Below, one piece after another: positions 45,701-53,114 of a stretch of DNA of 64,000 bases. Both the position numbers and the translations under genes were made by a program. The stretch lies in the NCBI GenBank assembly GCA_964349835.1, contig CAYGID010000003.1:13423-77422 (forward strand). The letters run 5' to 3'. Origin of the DNA: JAQVSH01 sp964349835 (GTDB lineage Bacteria > Bacteroidota > Bacteroidia > Bacteroidales > UBA4181). The notes beneath the pieces are model-generated. The model saw nothing but the letters and a program-made list of their open reading frames with translations. It was not told the origin of the DNA and ran no database searches. The stretch's first letter is position 1. Each line of letters starts with the position of its first letter.

Positions 45701-45782
45701 CGACGGTTAACAGATAAACAACCGCCGAGACGAAAAACATCAGCCAGCCCAGCAGATTGTTGATTTTATTGAACATTTTCAT
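42714..45782 (-). CDS. DUF2723 / GT117 membrane protein, protein O-mannosyltransferase-like
   Basis: A 1022-residue protein of the DUF2723 (GT117) family. The N-terminus has the conserved SSASFWDCGEFITSAYKLEV GHPPGAP (about residues 28-55) with an acidic Asp-Cys-Gly-Glu loop between helices 1 and 2, as in PMT-type GT-C enzymes. About twelve helices extend to residue 610, then a periplasmic region and TPR-like helices near the C-terminus. Probably transfers a sugar from a lipid carrier to secreted proteins (inference from the family). Its ATG overlaps the stop of leader ORF B (45779-45880) as GCATGA. First large gene of an operon with ribF and ahcY. Confidence 0.87.
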   Translation of the reverse strand: MKMFNKINNLLGWLMFFVSAVVYLLTVESSASFWDCGEFITSAYKLEVGHPPGAPVFMLLGRLFTLFGGAPGNAAYMMNLMSGLLSAFTILFLFWTITHLGRRMAGDPVHYTPTQWVSVMGSGVIGALVYTFSDTFWYSAVEAEVYAFSSFLTAIVVWAMLKWEHTADEPHANRWLVLIAYIMGLSIGVHLLNLLTIPVLGLIYYYRKYHPTNAGLIKALLISFVILGFTIWVLIPGVFSIATRFELLFVNTFGAPYNLGEAVWFLLLASGLVYGIYYSVRKRKVLLNSVLLCVTVLIIGYSSYAIIVIRSSANPPMDQNDPQDPFNLLYYLNREQYGDRPLFKGPYFNAPPVATEEGSPVYAKRNGRYEVVDRKVSYVYDPQFLTLFPRMYDNQDPRRVEEYKAWGNIKGTPVRVNNYQGKSEIIMKPTFAENVRFFISYQINWMYLRYFMWNFAGRQNDMQGHGDPLRGNWISGITFLDELRLGPQDELPAFMADNKGRNSYFFLPLLLGLLGLFYQSSKNRGDFFVVLMLFFMTGLAIVLYLNQYPLQPRERDYAYAASFYAFAIWVGLGLMAVIEVLPARLKNSLPAVVGTFLLLLLIPIRMAAQNWDDHDRSGRTFCRDFGANYLESCAPNAIIFTNGDNDTFPLWYAQEVEGVRTDVRVVNLSYFMADWYIEQMQRKAYESDPLPFSLKPEQYQTGKRETLEVFPITDAFTELKTAVDFAASEDPKTKTIPGVAEKVEYFPVRNLKLTVDSAQVMATGTLTPESAPLMLKSMNWSLPEDQPMYGGRILLKSSFMLLDLLANNQWKRPFYISTTVADENYLGLQKFFQVEGLAYRIVPIETPRDSITGDLGRVHTDIMYNNLMNKFSWGGVEGDVYIDETVSRLLSNARNWFSRLAQELITEGKTEKALEVLERAQTLFPPSKVPYNFLTPLMIEQYYRAGANDKANVVLSEMVRETTLELAFYSRFSGALAPTVDRDRRIAFYVLNALAEVAREYKQEAQYKEIEEVFEMFYTTLK

Positions 45783-45880
45783 GCTGCAAAAAAATTATGA
45801 TGAATGGTAGTGTGGATATTCATGTTTCTTAAGAACGCACATTCACCCTTGTGCGTTGGACGGCAACATGTTTGGTTCAT
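45779..45880 (-). CDS. 33-residue leader peptide ORF B, coupled to the DUF2723 gene
   Basis: A small ORF (ATG at 45878-45880, TGA at 45779-45781). It begins Met-Asn-Gln-Thr-Cys-Cys and shares Glu13, Leu17, Met20, His23, Thr25, Ile26 and Ala33 with leader ORF A at 25311-25412. Length (33 codons) and the GCATGA overlap with the next start are identical. The middle codons differ freely. Here the middle holds an 8-bp hairpin (45834-45841 with 45850-45857) that ORF A lacks. No Shine-Dalgarno sequence is visible. Too short to be found by standard gene callers. Confidence 0.6.
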   Translation of the reverse strand: MNQTCCRPTHKGECAFLRNMNIHTTIHHNFFAA

Positions 45881-45983
45881 GATGAATAGGTGCATTTAGT
45901 CGGATTTCGCCAAGGTGCAACCGCAAAGAAACATATTATTCTTATAAATCAGAAACATCGAACCCCGTTTAACATTTTTTGGG

Positions 45984-46015
45984 TTTGGAAAACCGGCATC
46001 GAAGGAATATCTTTG
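45984..46015 (+). promoter_or_regulatory. Full Bacteroidota promoter for the SIR2-ubiX pair
   Basis: TTTG at 45984-45987, then 20 bp, then TATCTTTG at 46008-46015: a full match to TTTG-N19-21-TAnnTTTG. The ATG at 46048 follows 32 bp after the -7 element, ruling out the upstream in-frame TTG at 45979 as a start. Confidence 0.7.
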
Positions 46016-46047
46016 AAAAGAATAACAGGAATATTATCTTTCTGCAA

Positions 46048-46749
46048 ATGAAAAAGTTAGCAATTCTTTCGGGTGCTGGCATCAGTGCCGAAAGCGGTTT
46101 GAAAACCTTTCGCGACGCAGGAGGGCTCTGGGAGAGGTATCCGGTGATGCAGGTGGCCAGCTATGATGGGTGGCAAAAAGATCCTGAATTGGTGCTAAAC
46201 TTCTACAACGAACGGCGCAAACAGGCACACAGCGCCCTGCCCAACTCGGGGCACCTGCGGCTGGCCCAACTGGAAAGATGGTTTCATGTAACCATAATCA
46301 CCCAAAATGTGGATGCATTGCACGAAAAGGCCGGAAGCAGCCGAGTGGTGCACCTGCATGGAGAACTCTCGAAGGTTCGAAGCTGTACCGACCCCTCCTA
46401 CATCATAGATATTGGCAACAAAGAGATCCACTCGGGCGATTGCTGCCCTTCGGGAGGGCAACTAAGGCCTCATATCGTGTGGTTTGGGGAGTCGGTTCCA
46501 CTCTTCGAAGAGGCCATCTCGCTGGTCGAGGAGGCCGACTATTTTGTGGTTATCGGCACCTCTCTCAACGTCTATCCCGCGGCTGGCCTCCTCAGGTACT
46601 TTCCTTTACACAAACCGATGTTTGTGATAGACCCCAACGAAGTACCGGTTCCGGCCTACCGAAAGGCCGTAGTGATACGGAAAGGGGCGGGCGAAGGCTC
46701 AGCCGATTTGATGAATTATCTACTCCAAATGGAAAATATTACACCCTGA
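46048..46749 (+). CDS. NAD-dependent protein deacylase (SIR2 family)
   Basis: A 233-residue sirtuin. LSGAGISAESGLKTFRDAGG binds NAD; TQNVDALHEKAGSSRVVHLHGEL carries the catalytic histidine; PHIVWFGESVP is the class III signature. The two CxxC zinc knuckles of classical sirtuins are not present: only Cys and a Cys-Cys pair are left in that loop, so zinc binding is doubtful. Probably removes acyl groups from lysine in cytoplasmic proteins. The stop shares a base with the ubiX ATG (TGATG). Confidence 0.9.
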   Translation: MKKLAILSGAGISAESGLKTFRDAGGLWERYPVMQVASYDGWQKDPELVLNFYNERRKQAHSALPNSGHLRLAQLERWFHVTIITQNVDALHEKAGSSRVVHLHGELSKVRSCTDPSYIIDIGNKEIHSGDCCPSGGQLRPHIVWFGESVPLFEEAISLVEEADYFVVIGTSLNVYPAAGLLRYFPLHKPMFVIDPNEVPVPAYRKAVVIRKGAGEGSADLMNYLLQMENITP

Positions 46750-47342
46750 TGCAAACATCCCTGCCTTCCGAAAGCCCAAAAATTATTATCGCTATCACGG
46801 GCGCCAGCGGCTCTGTGTATGCTAAGTTGTTACTCGAGTGGATTAGTCGGCTGGCTCCTGCCGGAACGACCATCGATCTGGTATTTTCCGGAACCGGCCG
46901 AACTATATGGCATCACGAAACCGACAATGCACCCCTTCCCGATGGAATCCGAGTATGGGAGAACCATGATTTTTCGGCCCCTTTTGCCTCCGGAAGTAGT
47001 CGCTACCAAACCATGATTGTTTGTCCCTGCTCTATGGGCACCGCGGCTCGTATTGCCGGCGGCACCGCCGAAAGCCTCATTACACGGGCCGCCGATGTCA
47101 TGCTGAAGGAGCGCCGGAGGTTGATTCTGGTTCCCCGCGAAACCCCCTTTAGTCTGATCCACCTGCGCAATCTGGAACAACTTACCCTGGCCGGGGCCAT
47201 AGTGGTTCCCGCTTCGCCCTCCTTCTACAGCCTGCCGCGTACGCTAGAGGAGGTGGTCATGACCGTGGTCGACAGGCTTTTGGATCTTTCGGGCTTTTCG
47301 CGCCCCACTCCCCGCTGGGGCGACCCGGCCATAGAGAGGTAG
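46749..47342 (+). CDS. ubiX: Flavin prenyltransferase UbiX
   Basis: A 197-residue enzyme that prenylates FMN to make the cofactor of UbiD decarboxylases. IIIAITGASGSVYAKLLLEW, CPCSMGTAARIAGG and the block RRLILVPRETPFSLIHLRNL are diagnostic. The ATG at 46749 is chosen because a longer frame lies inside the SIR2 gene. No ubiD is present in this window. Its stop is followed by the terminator of the convergent tRNA-His gene. Confidence 0.93.
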   Translation: MQTSLPSESPKIIIAITGASGSVYAKLLLEWISRLAPAGTTIDLVFSGTGRTIWHHETDNAPLPDGIRVWENHDFSAPFASGSSRYQTMIVCPCSMGTAARIAGGTAESLITRAADVMLKERRRLILVPRETPFSLIHLRNLEQLTLAGAIVVPASPSFYSLPRTLEEVVMTVVDRLLDLSGFSRPTPRWGDPAIER

Positions 47343-47344
47343 CC

Positions 47345-47376
47345 AAAAAAAACAGGCTGTTGTTGCCAACAGCCTG
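47345..47376 (-). terminator. Intrinsic terminator of tRNA-His
   Basis: A 10-bp perfect stem (47353-47362 with 47367-47376, loop TTGC) is followed on the leftward strand by eight T residues (47352-47345). It lies 16 bp after the 3' end of the tRNA. On the rightward strand there is no T-run, so it serves the tRNA rather than ubiX. Confidence 0.85.
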
Positions 47377-47391
47377 CCGAAGAGTTATAAG

Positions 47392-47466
47392 GGTGAATGA
47401 CCGGGTTTGAACCGGCGACCTCTAGATCCACAATCTAGCGCTCTAACCAACTGAGCTACAATCACC
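47392..47466 (-). tRNA. tRNA-His (anticodon GTG)
   Basis: A 75-base cloverleaf on the minus strand: G-1 plus a 7-bp acceptor (one T-T mismatch at the fifth pair), D-arm GCTC/GAGC, anticodon stem CTAGA/TCTAG with loop TTGTGGA (anticodon GTG), a 5-base variable loop and a T-arm GCCGG/CCGGT with loop TTCAAAC. The encoded G-1 opposite C73 is the hallmark of bacterial tRNA-His. CCA is not encoded, so it must be added by the CCA-adding enzyme. Confidence 0.95.
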
Positions 47467-47478
47467 ATTTTTGCGGCA

Positions 47479-47508
47479 CAAATATAACCACAATTTCCAA
47501 TCCACAAA
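47479..47508 (-). promoter_or_regulatory. Promoter of tRNA-His
   Basis: On the minus strand TTTG (plus-strand CAAA at 47505-47508), 18 bp, and TATATTTG (47486-47479) form a near-consensus Bacteroidota promoter 13 bp before the tRNA 5' end. Confidence 0.65.
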
Positions 47509-47531
47509 AACCGAAATCGAAATTGTTCCCA

Positions 47532-47539
47532 TATATTTG
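47532..47539 (+). promoter_or_regulatory. -7 promoter element before the second flippase operon
   Basis: TATATTTG matches TAnnTTTG, 47 bp before the GTG start at 47587. No -33 TTTG at the usual distance. Confidence 0.4.
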
Positions 47540-47586
47540 CGCTGTATTGCCTGCAAAAGTCAGGCTTTCAACCATTCGTCCATTCC

Positions 47587-48936
47587 GTGAAGAGACTCTC
47601 CGATAAGGTCAACAATATTGCCGGGCTGCAAATTTTTCAGTTCCTGCGGTTCTCCACATTTCTCATAATCAGCGTCATCTTCACCAAAACCTCCCTCACC
47701 GAGAAGGAGATCGGAGAGTGGGAATACATGGTGTTTATTACCGGAGCGCTGAGTTTCTTTTGGGTAACCGGACTGATTCAATCCTTTCTGCCCCTCTTTA
47801 AGCGCAACCACTCCTTTGCCCGGTATCACGCCGCGGGCCATACCCGGTCGCCCGAACTCTTCAATGCCTTCCTGTTAATGATGGCATTCAGCGGCTTTTT
47901 TGCCCTGATGATCCTCTTTCTGAACCAATCAATCCCTGTCTATTCCAAGTTTGAGGCCATTCCCTTTGCCCCGGCCACAGCATTATTCTTCTTTTTTGGA
48001 CAGGTAACCCCTCTCATTGAATACATCTACCTGCTCAAAAACAAGCCCGGTCACATTCTCGCCTACGGATTTCTCAGCTTTGGTCTGCAAATTCTGTTTG
48101 CAGCCCTCCCCATCTTCATGGGAATGGGGGTAGAAGGTGCCCTTTGGGGAATGGTGCTGATCTCGGTACTCCGTTTTATGTGGCTGGTTCATCTGCTCCT
48201 GAAGTATGCCTCCTTTCGGGTATCATGGGGATTCATCAAAGAGCATCTCTACCTGGGCTACCCGGTCATTATTGGCGGACTGCTGAGCGGCTCCTCTCAA
48301 TATATGGACGGACTGCTGGCCTCGATTCTTTTCGACCCCGATCGGTTTGCCGTATTCCGTTACGGGGCCAAAGAGCTCCCCTTCGTGGTGATGATGACCA
48401 CCGGATTGAGCAATGCCATGATTCCGGAGTTCTCGATTAAGAAAAATATTCCCGAAATACTGGCCACAATCAGGGCAAAATCGCTCAGGATGATGCACTA
48501 CCTCTTCCCGTTGTCGATCCTTTTCATGCTGTCGTGTAAGTTTCTTTTTGGTGTGCTCCTGTTTAGGGAGGCCTTCTTCCGAAGCGCCGACATCTTTATG
48601 GTGTATCAACTGCTCATCGTGAGCCGGATGATCTTTCCGCAAACCATCTTGCTGGGTCTCAAGAAAACCCGGATTATCATGATGGCCTCGGTACTCAGCC
48701 TCATTCTGAACATCCTCTCAAGCCTCTTTTTCGTGCAGTATTATGGGGTAGTGGGCATTGCCTTGGGCTCGGGGCTGGCCTACTCCCTCGAAAAGATCTT
48801 TCTTTCGGGATATGTGTGGATGAAACTGAAAATCACGCCCGAACAATATATTCCCGTAGCTTGGTATCTCTTCTACAGCATTTTAATCACGCTCATCTTT
48901 GTGCTGATTGACCACCGTATCATTATAACATGGTAG
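47587..48936 (+). CDS. Wzx-like polysaccharide flippase (MOP superfamily), second copy
   Basis: A 449-residue integral membrane protein with about twelve helices. It resembles the flippase at 11129-12616 in layout, but sequence similarity is limited. It would translocate a lipid-linked oligosaccharide across the inner membrane. The start is a GTG (47587-47589), giving the usual short N-terminal arm before the first helix. It overlaps rnhB by 7 bp. No glycosyltransferase lies next to it; the nearest cell-envelope gene is the kinase at 49610. Confidence 0.8.
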   Translation: MKRLSDKVNNIAGLQIFQFLRFSTFLIISVIFTKTSLTEKEIGEWEYMVFITGALSFFWVTGLIQSFLPLFKRNHSFARYHAAGHTRSPELFNAFLLMMAFSGFFALMILFLNQSIPVYSKFEAIPFAPATALFFFFGQVTPLIEYIYLLKNKPGHILAYGFLSFGLQILFAALPIFMGMGVEGALWGMVLISVLRFMWLVHLLLKYASFRVSWGFIKEHLYLGYPVIIGGLLSGSSQYMDGLLASILFDPDRFAVFRYGAKELPFVVMMTTGLSNAMIPEFSIKKNIPEILATIRAKSLRMMHYLFPLSILFMLSCKFLFGVLLFREAFFRSADIFMVYQLLIVSRMIFPQTILLGLKKTRIIMMASVLSLILNILSSLFFVQYYGVVGIALGSGLAYSLEKIFLSGYVWMKLKITPEQYIPVAWYLFYSILITLIFVLIDHRIIITW

Positions 48937-49547
48937 CTACTCCCTCTCTTCGAGCCTATTACAAGGAAGACACAATCGAAGCCGGTTGCGATGAGGCCGG
49001 AAGGGGCTGCCTGGCCGGACCGGTTGTTGCTGCAGCAGTGATTCTTCCCCCCGGCTTTTCGCACCCACTGCTTAACGACTCTAAACAGATGTCGGCCAAG
49101 GAGCGACTGGCGGTTCGTGAAGTGGTTATGGAGAGGGCTCTTGCTTGGGGAATTGCCCTCTGCACTCCACAAGAGATAGACCGCATGAACATTCTGAGAG
49201 CCTCAATCGTAGCCATGCACCGCGCACTCGCCAAACTGCCGATTGAGCCCGAGCTGATTCTGGTTGACGGAAACCGTTTTCTTCCCTACGCTTCGATTCC
49301 CCATGTTTGCCTTGTAAAGGGCGACAGCCGGTTTGCTTCTATCGCCGCAGCCTCGGTGCTGGCAAAAACCGAAAGAGATGCCCTTATGACCAACCTTCAT
49401 GCCGAATACCCTATCTATCAGTGGGATAAAAACATGGGCTACCCCACCTCGGCACATCGAAAACTACTGACGGTCTACGGAGCCTCTCCCTGCCACCGAC
49501 GCACTTTCCGGGGCGTAATCAACGGCCCCGAACTTCCGCTGCCGTAG
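48930..49547 (+). CDS. rnhB: Ribonuclease HII
   Basis: A 205-residue enzyme that cuts the RNA strand of RNA-DNA hybrids and single ribonucleotides in DNA. The metal-binding motif AGCDEAGRGCLAGPV contains the Asp-Glu pair; LILVDGNRF carries the next acidic residue. AAASVLAKTERDALM and the tail MGYPTSAHRKLL are diagnostic of RNase HII. The ATG overlaps the flippase stop by 7 bp. Confidence 0.96.
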   Translation: MVATPSLRAYYKEDTIEAGCDEAGRGCLAGPVVAAAVILPPGFSHPLLNDSKQMSAKERLAVREVVMERALAWGIALCTPQEIDRMNILRASIVAMHRALAKLPIEPELILVDGNRFLPYASIPHVCLVKGDSRFASIAAASVLAKTERDALMTNLHAEYPIYQWDKNMGYPTSAHRKLLTVYGASPCHRRTFRGVINGPELPLP

Positions 49548-49554
49548 GGGCAGG

Positions 49555-49585
49555 TTTGCGATATACCGCACAAATCCTAACTTTG
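49555..49585 (+). promoter_or_regulatory. Full Bacteroidota promoter for the kinase-rnhA pair
   Basis: TTTG at 49555-49558, then 19 bp, then TAACTTTG at 49578-49585: a full consensus match that begins 7 bp after the rnhB stop and ends 24 bp before the ATG at 49610. Confidence 0.72.
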
Positions 49586-49609
49586 CAGCAACCATCTTGA
49601 ACCCATCGC

Positions 49610-50380
49610 ATGCGAAACGGCATACATGTAACCATCCATCCTGCCTATTCCGGAAAGGCCAATCTTATAGGCTCTGTTCCGGAACGCTTCTCTTTGCTCG
49701 GACCCGCCATTCACGCCAAACGGAATACGCTCATTAAGGTGGAGGTTGATGGGTGGGTATGGATTATTAAATCGTACCGAAAACCTCACCTGCTTAACCG
49801 CTATATCTATTCGCTCTTTCGCCCTTCTAAGGCGCACAGAGCCTACGAGCATGCGATGCAGCTCGAAGAGATGCAGATTCCCACCCCGGCACCGGTGGCT
49901 TATCTGGAAGTTGTAAGGTTTAACGCCCTACAGGAGAGCTATTTTATTAGTCTTTTCTGCCCTTACAGCCATAACTTCTTTGAGATATGCGACAAGCCGA
50001 TCGAAGAGGTGAGCCATTTTTTGCGTTGCTTTACCCGTTTTGCCTTTTACCTGCACGAACGAGGTGTGCTTCACCACGACTTCTCGCGGGGCAACATACT
50101 GTTTGAGCCCGACGAGGAGGGTTATCGCTTCTCCCTGATCGACATTAACCGGATGGAATTCCGAGTCCTCTCGCCCAAAGAGCGGCTCCGCAATTTTGGC
50201 AGGCTCAGAGCCACTCCCGACCAGTATGCCTTTATGGCCAAAGAGTATGCTCTCCTTTCGGGACTCGACGAATCCTTTTGTCTTGAACAAATGCTTAGCA
50301 GCGATGCCGCCGACCGTAGACGGGTGGAGAAGAACCAGCGGCTGAAACAGTGGCTTGGAATCAAAAAGAGGCGGCAGTGA
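49610..50380 (+). CDS. Lipopolysaccharide (Kdo/WaaP-type) kinase
   Basis: A 256-residue kinase-like fold. VLHHDFSRGNILFE (about residues 152-165) is the HxDxxxxN catalytic loop and LIDINRMEF stands in for the DFG metal site. KVEVDGWVWIIKSYRK has the ATP-binding lysine in a position expected for a KdkA/WaaP-type kinase. Probably phosphorylates a core sugar of LPS, such as Kdo or heptose. It has its own promoter; its stop overlaps the rnhA GTG by 4 bp. Confidence 0.85.
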   Translation: MRNGIHVTIHPAYSGKANLIGSVPERFSLLGPAIHAKRNTLIKVEVDGWVWIIKSYRKPHLLNRYIYSLFRPSKAHRAYEHAMQLEEMQIPTPAPVAYLEVVRFNALQESYFISLFCPYSHNFFEICDKPIEEVSHFLRCFTRFAFYLHERGVLHHDFSRGNILFEPDEEGYRFSLIDINRMEFRVLSPKERLRNFGRLRATPDQYAFMAKEYALLSGLDESFCLEQMLSSDAADRRRVEKNQRLKQWLGIKKRRQ

Positions 50381-50844
50381 CTCCCCGCATCCAAATATAT
50401 ACCGATGGTTCCTCGAGCGGGAATCCCGGACCAGGCGGTTTCGGAACTATCCTCGTTTCGGGACCTTACCGGAAGATTCTCTCCGGGGGCTTCCGCTGCA
50501 CAACCAACAACCGGATGGAGCTCTTATCGGTGATTGTAGGCCTGGAAGCGCTTAAGATTGAACCGTCCGAAGTGCTGGTCACCTCCGACTCCCGCTATGT
50601 GGTTGATGCCGTGCAGAAAGGGTGGCTGTTCGGTTGGGAAAAAAAGGGATTTCAAGGCAAAAAGAACCCCGACCTCTGGATTCGGTTCCTGAAGATATAC
50701 CGTCGGCACAAGGTTCGCTTTGAGTGGATTAAAGGTCACAACGGACACCCCGAAAACGAAGAGTGCGACCAATTAGCAGTAGCTGCAAGCCGACAGAAGG
50801 AGCTGCCCGTCGACACGGGCTACACTTCGGCCACGATCTCCTGA
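50377..50844 (+). CDS. rnhA: Ribonuclease HI
   Basis: A 155-residue enzyme that degrades RNA in RNA-DNA hybrids. IYTDGSSSGNPGPGGFG has the first Asp, TTNNRMELLSVIVGLEAL the Glu, and TSDSRYVVDAV the second Asp; HNGHPENEECDQLA has the last His and Asp. The GTG at 50377 (GTGA overlap with the kinase stop) is preferred; an ATG at 50350 would add nine residues lying inside the kinase gene. The end overlaps the convergent CPBP gene by 25 bp. Confidence 0.92.
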   Translation: MTPRIQIYTDGSSSGNPGPGGFGTILVSGPYRKILSGGFRCTTNNRMELLSVIVGLEALKIEPSEVLVTSDSRYVVDAVQKGWLFGWEKKGFQGKKNPDLWIRFLKIYRRHKVRFEWIKGHNGHPENEECDQLAVAASRQKELPVDTGYTSATIS

Positions 50845-51767
50845 GTTTCGCCTCCTTTCCGCGACTGTTGCCAAATATATTTTGCAACCAAAAAAGCCAA
50901 AACAAGACTGACCAGGGCAAACGCCCATTCGTTGGCTCCCCCGCCAAATTCACTGTCTTGCATGGTGAAATAGCCCCTTGCTATGAGAAAATAGAAGAGC
51001 ACCGAAAAGGCGTTGTTCACAAAGTGCGCAAACACAGCGGCCCAAATGCTACCGCTCCAAACCAAGAGATAGCCAAACAATACGCCCAACAGGGCTCTGG
51101 GTAAAAACCCGTAAAACTGAAAATGGATAGCGCTGAAAAGAAGACCTGTGATCCAGATTCCCGCGTGGACATTTCCCGTCCATCGGGTAAAGATCTTCTG
51201 CAGAACGCCTCTGAATAGAAACTCTTCGCCCAGAGCAGGCAGAACAGCCATCATAAAAAGGTTAAAGCCAAAAATGGAGAGACGGCGATCGAGCACAAAC
51301 TTTTCGGTTACGATCCGCGCTGCCTCTTCGGCCGACTTCATCCACTGCTCAATGGCCGACCACGACTCAGGCAGCTGCAATGCTTCGTTGAGGGCGCTTG
51401 TTGCATTGATGGCAGGAAAAGCAAGGAAGGTGAGTAACCCTGCCGCAAGCCAGATTTTGGGCGAGGCGGGAGCCCGGAGAGAGAGATAACGACCACGCTG
51501 CGCCGAAAAGAAGAAGGCAATAAGGAGTGCCGGTACCACAAAGAGAAAGAGACTTTGCACCACCTGAAATATGCGTATAAGCCATAGCCCGGAGGGGGTC
51601 GAAAAGTCGGAGAGGGATTGGAAAAACGATTCGAGAGAGAGACCGGTCAAGGGCAGCAGCAGCAGAGTAGAGCCCACGGTTCCGGCCACAAAAGAGAGCA
51701 GCATAATCAGAATCACAAACAGAAGCTGCATCGGAGCAGAAAAATTGTCGTAAAAGGAGTAGCGCAT
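50820..51767 (-). CDS. CPBP-family intramembrane metalloprotease
   Basis: A 315-residue membrane protein with about eight helices. The catalytic motifs are LPALGEEFLFRGVLQKIF (EExxxR) and, after it, LFSAIHFQFYGF (FxxxH) and FAHFVNNAFSV (HxxxN). CPBP/Abi proteins are related to Rce1 protease; bacterial members are tied to bacteriocin immunity or signalling, with substrate unknown here. It overlaps rnhA by 25 bp and stands alone on its strand, 27 bp after the M16 gene. Confidence 0.88.
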   Translation of the reverse strand: MRYSFYDNFSAPMQLLFVILIMLLSFVAGTVGSTLLLLPLTGLSLESFFQSLSDFSTPSGLWLIRIFQVVQSLFLFVVPALLIAFFFSAQRGRYLSLRAPASPKIWLAAGLLTFLAFPAINATSALNEALQLPESWSAIEQWMKSAEEAARIVTEKFVLDRRLSIFGFNLFMMAVLPALGEEFLFRGVLQKIFTRWTGNVHAGIWITGLLFSAIHFQFYGFLPRALLGVLFGYLLVWSGSIWAAVFAHFVNNAFSVLFYFLIARGYFTMQDSEFGGGANEWAFALVSLVLAFLVAKYIWQQSRKGGETQEIVAEV

Positions 51768-51794
51768 GGGCGAGAGGTATAAGAGACGTAGCGG

Positions 51795-53114
51795 CTAATC
51801 GCCTTCGGTGTCGAACACCACAGGGAAACCGGGGTTGGCTGCCGATGGCCCCGATACTACCCTTGTAAGGCTTGAAAGGGGAAGGTAGCGATTGGCCAAC
51901 TCCATGACCCGGGTGGGCGTGATGGCCATGATTTCGGCCACCTCCGATTCGATTGATGAAGGTAATAGATTGTGATCAAGAAGCGACGCCAGATAATCGG
52001 CCTTTGCAAAAGGGCCATCGAGCAACCGGATCATCTCGCCAACCATCTGGCTTTTTACCAGATTCAGCTCCTCGTCCCCAGCCTCCTCTTCCGACAACCG
52101 GGTCACCTCGCGATAAATTTCGTGTAGTGCAGGAAGGGTCACATCGGAGCCCACCTCCGAAACAATCACCAAGAAAGAGGCCTTTACCAAGGGAATCATC
52201 ACCGAGTGAATTCCATAGGTATAGCCCTTCTCCTCGCGCAGGTTCTGCATGAGGCGCGATCCGAAATAGCCGCCCAGCAGGGTATTCAGCACCGTGAGCC
52301 CCACATAGTCGGGATGGTTCCTCACAGGCATCGTGATGCCCAGCCGCAGGGCCGATTGAACGGCATCATCGCGGAGCACAAACCGGTTGGATGCACTCTC
52401 CGGCAAAGCCGGAAGCCTCTTCTCCTGAAACGGAGCCGCGTCGAACCGGATCTGCCCCAGATAGTGGTTTAACAAACGCCTGTCGGAGGGGTGTGCCGTT
52501 CCGGAAACCACCATTCTCCATCCCCCCTTCAGGTAGTGCTGCTTGTGAAAGGCTGTGAGTTGCTCGCGTAAAAGATGGTCGAAATCGGAAAGTTGCAATC
52601 TGTGACCGTAGGGATGTTGAGGGCCAAAAAGCGCCTGATTAAACGCTGCCTGTGCCAACACCTTAACCTTTGTTCGTTCAATCTGAAATCTCTGCTTCCG
52701 CTTATCTCTGAAAATATCCAGTTCGTCGGAGGGGAAGCTTGGAGAAACCATCACCTCAGCAAAAAGAGGTAAAAGCGTCTCCAAGTGGCGACGGGGCACC
52801 AAGAGCGTGAGAGAGGCATGATCTTTATCGGAATTTCCCTGAAGGAAGGCTCCATGAAAATCGACCCTTTCGGAAATTTGCGACGAAGAGAACGACTCGG
52901 TGCCTTCGGTGAGCAATCGGTTTACCGCCGAAGCGCAAAGGGGAGATGGCTGGTATCGGCTACCGGCGGCCAGAAGGATATCAATCTTAATCACATCGGC
53001 CGATCCACCTGAAAGTTCGTACACCTCGACACCATTGTCGAGTCGGTAGCTATCGGGATCCAGGCTCCCGGTGAGGAGAACCGGGTTTAGCGTGGGAGGG
53101 AGATATCGGTTCAT
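51795..53114 (-). CDS. M16-family peptidase subunit lacking the zinc-binding motif
   Basis: A 439-residue protein of the insulinase/MPP fold. The region that should hold HxxEH reads NRLLTEGTESF, so the zinc ligands are missing and the chain is probably the non-catalytic partner of the M16 enzyme encoded just upstream, as in the two-subunit MPP- or PqqL-like arrangement. The C-terminal half has NTLLGGYFGSRLMQNLREEKGYTYG (glycine-rich loop, broken here after Leu-Gly). The ATG overlaps the partner stop by 4 bp. No signal peptide is seen. Confidence 0.85.
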   Translation of the reverse strand: MNRYLPPTLNPVLLTGSLDPDSYRLDNGVEVYELSGGSADVIKIDILLAAGSRYQPSPLCASAVNRLLTEGTESFSSSQISERVDFHGAFLQGNSDKDHASLTLLVPRRHLETLLPLFAEVMVSPSFPSDELDIFRDKRKQRFQIERTKVKVLAQAAFNQALFGPQHPYGHRLQLSDFDHLLREQLTAFHKQHYLKGGWRMVVSGTAHPSDRRLLNHYLGQIRFDAAPFQEKRLPALPESASNRFVLRDDAVQSALRLGITMPVRNHPDYVGLTVLNTLLGGYFGSRLMQNLREEKGYTYGIHSVMIPLVKASFLVIVSEVGSDVTLPALHEIYREVTRLSEEEAGDEELNLVKSQMVGEMIRLLDGPFAKADYLASLLDHNLLPSSIESEVAEIMAITPTRVMELANRYLPLSSLTRVVSGPSAANPGFPVVFDTEGD

